NCBI RefSeq assembly: GCF_003236305.1
Contig: NZ_POTX01000034.1
Coordinates: 1-35,626 of the forward strand
Direction of reading: 5' to 3'
Source: Micromonospora endophytica
GTDB lineage: Bacteria > Actinomycetota > Actinomycetes > Mycobacteriales > Micromonosporaceae
DNA length: 35,626 bases
Shown here: positions 1-6,227 of the stretch, piece by piece
Layout: every line of letters starts with the position of its first letter
Numbering within the stretch: position 1 is the stretch's first letter
The notes under the pieces: model-generated
Told to the model about the DNA's origin: nothing
What the model saw: only the letters and a program-made list of their open reading frames with translations
Databases searched by the model: none
Made by a program: the position numbers and the translations under genes

Positions 1-604
1 GCCCTGGGTCGGGGGCATAAGCGGGCAGCAGCAGGACAGCCTCGAACGGTAACGCGCGGTCGGGCTGGCGGGCCGGCAGCACGGCCCGGCCGGGCAGAGT
101 ACCGACAGGTGGCTCCGGAGCGGGCCGATGTGGCAGGGCCTCCTGACGGGCTGCCGGCACTGGCCAGTCCAGCTGTGCCTCGATGCCGGCACCGCTGACG
201 ACCCCGGCGTCGAGGGCGGTTCGGGGATCCGGTATTCCACTGCCGGGCAGGCTGAGCCGCAATGTCGACAGCGGGCCATCGATCGTTCGGTAGCGCAGCA
301 TCGGCCCCTGGAGCTCGACCTTGCCCTGCTTGCCGTGCGCCACGGCGACCGCGTCCCCGCGTACGAGAATGGCAGGGTTCTCTCCCAGCGCGGCGACCGC
401 ACAAGCCGGACCACCACCGCCGAGCCGCCCAGCCAGCCGGGCGATCAACACCGAGCCGTCCGCACCACCGGCGTCGGCGGCGACCTCCCGCACGAGCGCC
501 AGCAGGACGTCGGTCGCCGTACCCCCGTCCGCGCAGACCGCCAGCAGCGCGCCGGTACGCATGACCAGCCCGACGCCCGGCAGCGGTTGCACCCGCACGC
601 TCAC
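1..604 (-). CDS. Hypothetical protein resembling N-terminal region of actinobacterial FHA-domain proteins (3' end outside window)
   Basis: An uninterrupted minus-strand frame starts at GTG 604 and runs off the left edge after about 201 codons. The GTG overlaps the TGA stop of the upstream membrane protein gene (GTGA), and GGGAGG lies just before it, so translation is probably coupled. The protein begins VSVRVQPLPGVGLVMR. Around residues 50-105 it has the pattern VLIARLAGRL...FACAV-like...ILVRGDAVAVAHG, which resembles the degenerate PP2C-like N-terminal domain that I know from actinobacterial FHA proteins. After residue 145 it becomes rich in proline, alanine and arginine, as expected for a linker. 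The FHA domain itself would lie outside the window, so the family assignment is inference. A rare TTA leucine codon lies near the left edge. Confidence 0.6.
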   Translation of the reverse strand, partial: MSVRVQPLPGVGLVMRTGALLAVCADGGTATDVLLALVREVAADAGGADGSVLIARLAGRLGGGGPACAVAALGENPAILVRGDAVAVAHGKQGKVELQGPMLRYRTIDGPLSTLRLSLPGSGIPDPRTALDAGVVSGAGIEAQLDWPVPAARQEALPHRPAPEPPVGTLPGRAVLPARQPDRALPFEAVLLLPAYAPDPG

Positions 605-1020
605 AGGAGCCTCCCGCCCCGGAACCGCCAGCGCAGGAACGGCACCCGCATCGGCCCGTTCGCGGCGAACCAGACGGTCATCCAGACCACCCCGAAGTGA
701 GTGGCGAAGGCCCATCCCGGCGGTGCCGCCCCGATCAGCGGCACCGCACCGGCCGTCAGCAAGAACCAGAGGAGCAGTCCTTCCGGTACGCCGGTGAGCA
801 GCCCGAACAGCGTCGGCCAGTCCTTCTCCCAACGGAACTGCATCAGCAGGTGGTACAGCAGTTCCCAGCCGATGCCGAGTACCGCGACCGCCGTCAGCAC
901 GACGAACGCGTCCCGGTAGCTCAGCGTCAGCAACGGGACCAGTGCGAGGGTCACCAGCGAGCCGACAAGCGCGATCAGGAAGAACCTGGTCTGGATGCGG
1001 CCGATCAGGATCGGGACCAC
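601..1020 (-). CDS. Small integral membrane protein, unknown function
   Basis: I start this at GTG 1020 (protein VVPILIGRIQTRFFL, 139 residues) because GGAAGGAAG lies about 6-8 bases upstream. The longer frame into the upstream gene has no ribosome site. The start lies inside the last 16 bases of the FAD oxidoreductase gene, and the stop overlaps the start of the next gene. Four hydrophobic segments are visible: about residues 10-28, 33-55, 75-100 and 105-122. They are joined by short loops with a conserved-looking aromatic and acidic turn (FRWEKDWPTLFGLLTG). The C-terminus is basic (RWRFRGGR) and probably cytoplasmic. I do not recognise the family. Its tight coupling to an FAD enzyme suggests a membrane partner or anchor, which is inference only. 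Confidence 0.75.
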   Translation of the reverse strand: MVPILIGRIQTRFFLIALVGSLVTLALVPLLTLSYRDAFVVLTAVAVLGIGWELLYHLLMQFRWEKDWPTLFGLLTGVPEGLLLWFLLTAGAVPLIGAAPPGWAFATHFGVVWMTVWFAANGPMRVPFLRWRFRGGRLL

Positions 1021-2555
1021 TGTGCACTTCCTTCCACCGGCCGGTTGAGGATCCAGCGAATCCACTGGGCGGTCGAGCGCAGCGGCCCGAGCCGAGGGGC
1101 CCAGCCACGCCGGGCCAGGTCATCGGCGATCTCCTGGGCCGCCACCTGCAGCCCGAGGAAGGTGTCGACGCCGGGGAAGTAGCCGCCGAGCGTCGCCGTC
1201 CCAGAGGCGTACAGGGCGCCGTCGCCGCTGGCCGTGCCCTTGATCTCGAATGTCCGCTCTACTTCCAGGCGGCCCAGGGGGTTGCGCCCGGCGCCGCCGT
1301 TGGTGAGCAGGTCGTTCAGCAGTCGGTGGTCGGCGATGTCGGCTTCCAGGCCAGTGCAGTCGATGATGAAGTCGGAGGGAATCTTCTGCACGCCGTCGTC
1401 GCGTTGCACGACGCTTGTCAGCCGGTTCCCTGGCTGCACCTCCTCGACCAGGCCCCGGTACGCGCGGTACCAGCCCGCGTCGCGCCCGGCCTGCAACTGC
1501 TTCTGCCACCGGCGTCGTTTCGGGGTGTTGGTGCCGCCCATCCGGCGGTACTCGGCGGCCCGCTCCTCGCCCTCCAGCCGGCGCATCTTCGCCTTGAGCT
1601 GCCCGCCCCACACCGACTTGGGGTAGTTGAATCCCTGATAGGCGAACCCGTTACCGCCCTTGCGCCGTGACCACGGGTGCGGGCCGTGGGCGCCGGTCAC
1701 GAACGTCCGGAAGACGTGCTCGATCTCGGTCCGCAGACCGAACTTCTCGCGGTCGTCCATCAGCCGTTGCAGGACCCGCGACGCGACGATCCCGCCGCCG
1801 CGGACCATGACGGTGCCGGGGGTGGTCTTCAGGTATTCATACACGTGCTCGTGCGGCTCGTAGGCGTTGACGACGTGGTGGAAGTCGCCGTGGGTCTCCC
1901 GGAACGCCTGTAGGTCAGGCAGGAACCTCAGCCCGGGGTAGCCGACGGCGATGTGCACGAAGCGTGACCGGTAGGCGATCCGTTTGGTCGCCGTGGTTCC
2001 GGCCGGCGGGGTGAGGATCGTGTAGTAGCCGCCCCCGACCCGGCGGCGGACCATCCGTACCACACCCTTGACGAGCATTTCCGGGTACGCGATGCGCGCC
2101 GACTCCCGTTCCAGGCTGGCGAACACCGCCCCGGCCCGGGGCGTCCAGTAGTCGGAGAAGATCGGCTCACCGAGCACCCTCAGCAGCGGCCGGACGCTCC
2201 GGTCCTGCCATCCCTCCGACAATGCGTACGACGGGAAGCCCCAGATGTTGTCCGGCCGCGACGAGGAATCCGACCGGATCCGTTCCGGCTCCGGAATCTG
2301 CGACACCCGGGTCAGGTACTGATAGGTTTGCCACGGGTGGTCGATGTTCGACAGCACGGCGATCTGGTTCGTCGGCACTCCGGCGATCCGTAGATAGTCC
2401 ACGGTGACGAACGAGCCGATCCCGCCGCCGACGGTGACGAACGGAACGTCACGCACCTCGATGCCCGACTCCTCGACCATCGAATCCGTCCATGTAGGAT
2501 TCTCGATGAGGCGCGACGTCAGATCGCCGGACGTGCCGGCGTTCCTGGGTTCCAT
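1005..2555 (-). CDS. FAD/NAD(P)-binding oxidoreductase, 516 residues
   Basis: The start is ATG 2555, preceded by GAGGAAG at an 8-base spacing. The same frame stays open upstream to 3053, but that part is debris of other genes. A Rossmann dinucleotide-binding signature, VPFVTVGGGIGSF, sits at residues 38-49. A second nucleotide-binding strand is suggested by PGTVMVRGGGIVASRVL near the middle, and FIIDCTGLEADI plus ALYASGTATLGGYFPGVDTFLGLQVAAQEIADDL near the C-terminus look like the FAD-closing motif of flavoprotein monooxygenase/oxidoreductase folds. A basic insert (KAKMRRLEGEERAAEYRRMGG...PKRRRWQKQL) lies in between. The substrate is unknown. The gene is the first of an overlapping set with a four-segment membrane protein and a probable FHA-type protein, so it may serve a membrane-linked regulated system rather than a metabolic pathway. 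Confidence 0.8.
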   Translation of the reverse strand: MEPRNAGTSGDLTSRLIENPTWTDSMVEESGIEVRDVPFVTVGGGIGSFVTVDYLRIAGVPTNQIAVLSNIDHPWQTYQYLTRVSQIPEPERIRSDSSSRPDNIWGFPSYALSEGWQDRSVRPLLRVLGEPIFSDYWTPRAGAVFASLERESARIAYPEMLVKGVVRMVRRRVGGGYYTILTPPAGTTATKRIAYRSRFVHIAVGYPGLRFLPDLQAFRETHGDFHHVVNAYEPHEHVYEYLKTTPGTVMVRGGGIVASRVLQRLMDDREKFGLRTEIEHVFRTFVTGAHGPHPWSRRKGGNGFAYQGFNYPKSVWGGQLKAKMRRLEGEERAAEYRRMGGTNTPKRRRWQKQLQAGRDAGWYRAYRGLVEEVQPGNRLTSVVQRDDGVQKIPSDFIIDCTGLEADIADHRLLNDLLTNGGAGRNPLGRLEVERTFEIKGTASGDGALYASGTATLGGYFPGVDTFLGLQVAAQEIADDLARRGWAPRLGPLRSTAQWIRWILNRPVEGSAQWSRS

Positions 2556-2617
2556 GTGGTGTTCTTCCTCACCGAAACAGAGGGCCTGCCGCCCGACGGG
2601 CATATAGATACCACAGT

Positions 2618-2643
2618 CCATCCACGCCCCGGGGCGTGGATGG
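2618..2643. repeat. 26-bp perfect palindrome
   Basis: CCATCCACGCCCC (2618-2630) is followed immediately by its exact reverse complement (2631-2643). It lies 63 bases upstream of the FAD gene start, beside transposase debris. It could be a transposon-end hairpin (IS200/IS605-type ends often carry CCACGCC...GGCGTGG hairpins), a hairpin in the mRNA leader, or a dyad operator. The sequence alone does not decide between these. Confidence 0.85.
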
Positions 2644-2776
2644 TGGTCCCCGTGCCGGTGCCTGTACCGTTCGGGAACTCGGTCATAGCCCGTGAAGTGC
2701 GGTTTCTTGTGGTGTTGGAGCTTGGGTCGACCTGGGTCGAAGTTGCTGCCCCGTTCGATCAGGCACTCGGGGCGCG

Positions 2777-2850
2777 GTGTACCTGGCGCGCCCCGGTCCC
2801 GGATCATGGCCGGCGTGCTCGCCCAGGTCCATGACGAGGTTGCCCGCCTG
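2777..2850 (-). pseudogene. Degraded fragment of an rve/DDE transposase (IS3/IS481-like)
   Basis: Reading the minus strand, one frame gives QAGNLVMDLGEHAG and, after a frame change, the next gives MIRDRGA followed by (first frame again) RYTAP. Joined, these resemble the segment of IS3/IS481-type integrase-core transposases that usually reads like NLLMDLG-(x)n-F-LIRDRD-K(F/Y)T, which carries the second catalytic aspartate. No terminal repeats or remaining transposase could be recovered on either side. The fragment directly abuts the truncated kinase gene at 2877, so this insertion, or a deletion that followed it, probably destroyed the kinase. The match is from memory of the family and covers only about 25 residues. 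Confidence 0.45.
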
Positions 2851-2876
2851 CCCAGGCCAGTCAACTCGCCCTGGAA

Positions 2877-3020
2877 GGCCCGCTGCAGGGAACGGCGGCC
2901 GGACGCGGTGGTGGCGGTCTTGACGAACCAGCGACGTCCGGACACCTCGACACCGTAGGAGACACACCCGGAGTCCTGGGCGTCGAAGACCACGAACGCG
3001 GAATCCAGACGTAGCTCCAT
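2877..3020 (-). pseudogene. 5' stump of a Ser/Thr protein kinase gene
   Basis: From ATG 3020 the frame encodes 48 residues beginning MELRLDSAFVVFDAQDSG and including GRRWFVKTATT, where the lysine corresponds to the ATP-binding VAxK lysine of protein kinases. This start is typical of a family of actinobacterial kinases of around 300 residues. After SLQRA (2877) the sequence changes to transposase-like debris and the rest of the kinase (HRD, DFG) is absent. The frame stays open into the FAD gene, but the junction sequence has no kinase character. A non-functional remnant is the best reading. Confidence 0.65.
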
Positions 3021-3066
3021 CACGCAAAGCAGAGTAGGGCCGTACCCCGTCACAGAGCTCGAATGC

Positions 3067-3636
3067 TCAGGTCATGACGCGGACGCCGGGCCAGCGTTCG
3101 GTGGGGCGGTGACGAGCGAGTCGCCGCCGAGAAATCTCCGGGCTGACCCTGGCCGGGTTGCGCCGCCATACGCCGTCGAGCAGGTCGTCGAGGCCGTGCG
3201 GTGCGCAGACGACGACCTGGTCATGCGCGTCCAGGCGGACGGCCACAGCGGTGGCGTACTCAGGCCAGGTCGCGACCGCGTCGGCGATGCTCCGCAACGG
3301 GGCCACCGGGCCGCCACCGAACTTCGCGGGATACCAGGTGTGCACGGCCGCCTGGTTCTTCGCCTCCCACGGCGGCTCCGGCCAGACCGCTACCAGCCGC
3401 GCGGTGGCCCAGTCGTCGTTGTCGCGGGTCAGGTCCGCCGGGTCAAGGAAGACGACGTCGACATCGCGCACCGATGACGGGTCGAAGCCGGCTCCGTACC
3501 GTTCACCCCACACCAGGTCGCGGATAACGCCGGCACCGAGCCAGGCGTCCGACAACCCGGAGTCCCGTACGACGCCCAGCGCCCGGATCAGCCATCGGCT
3601 GCCCTGGACGAGTTCCCTCAGCTCGTCCTCCCGCAC
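3067..3636 (-). CDS. Nucleotidyltransferase family protein (DUF925/NTP_transf_6 type)
   Basis: This is a 189-residue protein starting at GTG 3636. The start is supported by TAGACT six bases upstream (3643-3648) and the lack of a ribosome site, so the transcript is probably leaderless. LSDAWLGAGVIRDLVWG is followed by VRDVDVVFLDPADL, which carries the acidic DxD metal-binding pair of the nucleotidyltransferase fold. PPWEAKNQAAVHTWY is the family signature. The C-terminal third (TAVAVRLDAHDQVVVCAPHGLDDLLDGVWRRNP) also fits the usual length and layout. Members are predicted nucleotidyltransferases with unknown acceptors. It stands alone, convergent with nothing and unlinked to the kinase stump 47 bases downstream. 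Confidence 0.85.
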   Translation of the reverse strand: MREDELRELVQGSRWLIRALGVVRDSGLSDAWLGAGVIRDLVWGERYGAGFDPSSVRDVDVVFLDPADLTRDNDDWATARLVAVWPEPPWEAKNQAAVHTWYPAKFGGGPVAPLRSIADAVATWPEYATAVAVRLDAHDQVVVCAPHGLDDLLDGVWRRNPARVSPEISRRRLARHRPTERWPGVRVMT

Positions 3637-3642
3637 GGTCCC

Positions 3643-3648
3643 AGTCTA
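3643..3648 (-). promoter_or_regulatory. -10 box of a probable leaderless promoter
   Basis: TAGACT on the minus strand, followed by GGGACC and the GTG start at 3636. No clear -35 element was found. Confidence 0.5.
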
Positions 3649-3743
3649 GGAGCACCGCCAGCGACGGCATCACATCGTCGCCTGCGGATCGTCGTGTGCT
3701 CGGGTGGATGATCCGGGAGCCGGTGGCGAGGGTGCGGAGAGGG

Positions 3744-4244
3744 TCAGGGTGTGGCGGGTGGAGGGTCGTCGTCGCGGCCGATCAGGGGCAGCTTAGCGGT
3801 GGTGGCGATGTGGAGGATGGCTTTCTCCATCGAGGTGGTCTCGGGCAGGACGACTTCGCCATTGTGACCGAGGACGTCGTGCGGGGCGTACCAGTCGCGC
3901 ATGTTGTCCGCGGTGAACTCCGTGGCCTGCGGGCGCATCTGATGCCGGCGCAGGGTTTCGGGCAGGGACACGTCGAGATAGACGAACAGCGTCCGACCGC
4001 GATGGGCGTGATGCAGGAACGTGAGCAACTGCCGGTACCGGGCGGTGTGCATGAGCCCTTCGAGGATCACGTGATAGCCGTGATCGAGGGCCATCCGGAC
4101 CGTCTGCTCGATGAGAGCAGGCGCGAGCCCACCGGGCCTGTCCCGTTCCCGCAGCAGCACACGGCGTAGATGGTCCTGCTCGACCTTACCGATCAGCGAC
4201 GATGTGTTCGGTGGCCATAAGCTGGGAAAACGCGTGACGCACAT
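3744..4244 (-). pseudogene. P-loop nucleotide kinase (zeta-toxin/AAA kinase-like) lacking its P-loop
   Basis: From about 4187 downward the protein reads KVEQDHLRRVLLRERDRPG, ALIEQTVRMALDHGYHVILEGLMH, RTLFVYLDVSLPETLRRHQMRPQ and MRDWYAPHDVLG. This is the body of a small actinobacterial kinase family in which the N-terminus normally reads like LIVIRGNSGSGKS...WVEQDHLRR. Here the 60-70 bases before KVEQDHLRR contain no GxxxxGK[ST] in any minus-strand frame, so the ATP-binding site is missing. An ATG at 4244 could start a short product, and the open frame continues to 4391, overlapping the next gene upstream. Without a P-loop the product should not bind ATP normally, hence a 5'-truncated pseudogene. 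Confidence 0.7.
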
Positions 4245-4305
4245 GTTCGTGACGTAGTGAGCGCCGATGTTCGGCGGAGCAGCGGCGAGTAGAAGCGACT
4301 CCTGG

Positions 4306-4875
4306 TCAAGGGGCCACGGCCTGCGCGCCGCCTGCGTCTTGTCCAGGTGTTCCGACGATGCGGCGGGCTTCCGCGAGGATTTCACCTTCAAGGTCTTGCT
4401 CAGTCATGTCCGTGTACTCAAGCGTGTCGTAGACGTCATCGAGCTCGACGAGACGGTTGGCGAGGGCCAATCCGTCGTGACCGATAGTGGAGTGCGCCCA
4501 GGTGGCGAGGTCCATGGGCGACATGAGCCCGGCGAGGACCCGCGAAGCCAGGACTCGGAGTACGGCTTCCTGACCAGTCTGGCTGCCTCGTGGGTAGTAG
4601 TTGAGCCCAAGGTCCGCCAGCGCGGCTTCCAGCAGTTCCGGCACCTCCTCGTCGGCATGCCGGCCGTGGATTCCGGCGAGCATGGCAAGGTTCGGCCCGT
4701 CAAGGCCAGCGACCAGCAAGTCGCATGCGGTGTCGACCAACTCGCTCGCTCGAGTCTGACCAAGACTCCACAGGGCGGCTTCTTCTTGCATCCTGGCGAG
4801 GGCCTCGTTGCGTTCCACGCCGCTATCGTGGATCACGACGTGCGAGACGGCGTCCCATTTTGTCGGCAGAGTCAC
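4306..4875 (-). CDS. Hypothetical acidic protein, 189 residues
   Basis: The frame starts at GTG 4875 (MTLPTKWDAVSHVV). It is mostly alpha-helical and acidic: ALARMQEEAALWSLGQ, LVDTACDLLVAGLDG, VPELLEAALADLGLNYYPRGSQTGQEAVLRVLASRVLAG and LVELDDVYDTLEYTDMTEQDLEGEILAEARRIV. There is no signal peptide or membrane segment. It resembles hypothetical proteins common in Streptomyces and Micromonospora, for which I know no function; the size and acidity would fit an immunity-type protein, which is only a guess. It faces away from the unknown gene at 5021 across about 145 bases. The ribosome site is weak. The truncated kinase follows directly downstream. Confidence 0.7.
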   Translation of the reverse strand: MTLPTKWDAVSHVVIHDSGVERNEALARMQEEAALWSLGQTRASELVDTACDLLVAGLDGPNLAMLAGIHGRHADEEVPELLEAALADLGLNYYPRGSQTGQEAVLRVLASRVLAGLMSPMDLATWAHSTIGHDGLALANRLVELDDVYDTLEYTDMTEQDLEGEILAEARRIVGTPGQDAGGAQAVAP

Positions 4876-5020
4876 CGGGCCACTTCGATGCCCGGCGATG
4901 CTGTCCCAGTGCGCCGACGCGCCCGTCGCGCTTCGTGCGGGTTCAGGCTGACCGTCCCAGCGATGGCTGAAGGGCGGGTGCTGCGGCGGCGGTCAGATGA
5001 TCAGCTGGGATAGTGCGGCG

Positions 5021-5605
5021 GTGCCGAACTTGGACTTCTACGCAACCGAGAACGACTGGCCGACGGTCCTTCACGCTGTGTTCGATTCACACCTTTTCCG
5101 CGTTTTCGAAGCGGATTCGGAACCAGATAGGGAAGTACGCGAGTTCCACACCGTCGACGAGGTTCCGGCTGGGTCTAGCGGGCGACACCTGATGTTGTTC
5201 GTCGTCGGGTCCGGGCCAGGTCCGACGGCGAAGCGCATTGACTTCGTCCCCGGCATATCTGACGCGAGGTTCCGGTACTCCTGTGAGGGTTGGGGTCTGA
5301 TCCAGCTTCACTATGGGGGACCGTTCGGAGACCAGGAGTTGCGGTGGAGCCATACCAACCACAACACCGAGAAGCGTGCCGCAGCGTGGGCATCGACCTT
5401 GCATCGCTTGGGTGATCCCGCCGCGTGGGACTGGACGGCCGTGACCAGTGCTTCGGGAAAGCTGAATCGGGCGATCCGGAAGTTAGCCATCGACAAGATC
5501 GGCTCGCACCCGGTCCTGCCAGGCGCTGCGCAGTTCATTGCAGCAGCGAATCTGCGGCATGAATACGGCACTGGGATCCACGCGATGCCGTGCTTCGGCG
5601 GTTGA
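5021..5605 (+). CDS. Hypothetical protein, 194 residues
   Basis: I prefer GTG 5021 (protein starts VPNLDFYATENDWP) over the ATG at 4997, because the family I recall begins with a similar (M/V)PxLDFYAT segment and the extra eight residues look untranslated. Features are a beta-rich N-terminal half (HLFRVFEADSEPDREVREF, GRHLMLFVVG, ARFRYSCEGWGLIQLHYGG), then SHTNHNTEKRAAAW and a basic, helical C-terminus ending LRHEYGTGIHAMPCFGG. There is no signal peptide, membrane segment or recognised catalytic motif. The function is unknown. The coding sequence is less GC-rich than its neighbours, which fits arrival by horizontal transfer into this island-like stretch. Confidence 0.65.
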   Translation: MPNLDFYATENDWPTVLHAVFDSHLFRVFEADSEPDREVREFHTVDEVPAGSSGRHLMLFVVGSGPGPTAKRIDFVPGISDARFRYSCEGWGLIQLHYGGPFGDQELRWSHTNHNTEKRAAAWASTLHRLGDPAAWDWTAVTSASGKLNRAIRKLAIDKIGSHPVLPGAAQFIAAANLRHEYGTGIHAMPCFGG

Positions 5606-5607
5606 TG

Positions 5608-6227
5608 TCACCGCGCCGGCCGCTTTGAAATCCCTGCCAGCGGCTTGGGCACCTGGGTGTCGAGGAGTTCGGCTTCGAGGTCAGCGAGCCGCTTGTCGAG
5701 AAACCGGTTGTTGGAGCGGGCGGCCTGCAGCTTCTGATCGAGGACCCGGTTGTCCTCGGTGAGTCGGCGAAGACGCTGTTTGAGCTCGGTGTTCTCCTCA
5801 GCCAGGCGCTGGGCGGTGCCCTCGGTGTATTCGGCCTGGAGGTCGCGGAGCTGGCCGAGCAGGAGACCGATCCGCTCGCGCTGAGTGTCGATCTCGGCGT
5901 AGGCCGCCTTGACGGCGTCCTCGGCGTTGAGGGCGCGCTGTTGCCAGGACGCCTCGACGTTCGCATCGTGCGTTTCCCGGTCTCGCCTCCTCCGGTCGCC
6001 GGCTGCCTCGATGGCGGTGACCACGAGTCTCTTGGCGTCGGCGTTCTGGTAGAGGAAGGTGCGAGACACGCCGGCTCGGGCCGCGACCGCGGGATAGGTG
6101 ATGGGGCCCGCTCGCGGCGCATGGTGCGCAGTGTCGTGTCGATCCGTTGCAGCTTGTCGCGGGTGCTCTGCTGACGGGCGCGGTTGGCCGCCTGCGTCCG
6201 GGCGGTTCCGGCGCCGGTCGTGCTCAT
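5608..6227 (-). pseudogene. DUF6262-family recombinase partner (tnpC-like), frameshifted
   Basis: The first gene part starts at ATG 6227 (MSTTGAGTARTQAANRARQQ) and overlaps the integrase B stop as ATGA. The N-terminal 40 residues are in one frame up to MRRERAP. From there the sensible continuation, ITYPAVAARAGVSRTFLY, is in another frame, so one base is missing within 6103-6109 (GGGGCCC on the plus strand). Restored, the product has a basic N-terminus, a helix-turn-helix (PAVAARAGVSRTFLYQNADAKRLV) and a long coiled coil (AEENTELKQRLRRLTEDNRVLDQKLQAARSNN). This is the layout of DUF6262 proteins, which follow paired tyrosine recombinases as tnpC follows tnpA/tnpB in Tn554. The frameshift could be real decay or a sequencing error in a homopolymer. 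Confidence 0.8.

Noticed and set aside
4190-4260. Repeated CGTGACG motifs near the truncated kinase as an operator
   Set aside because: Only two short imperfect direct copies, without symmetry or a gene start at the right place.
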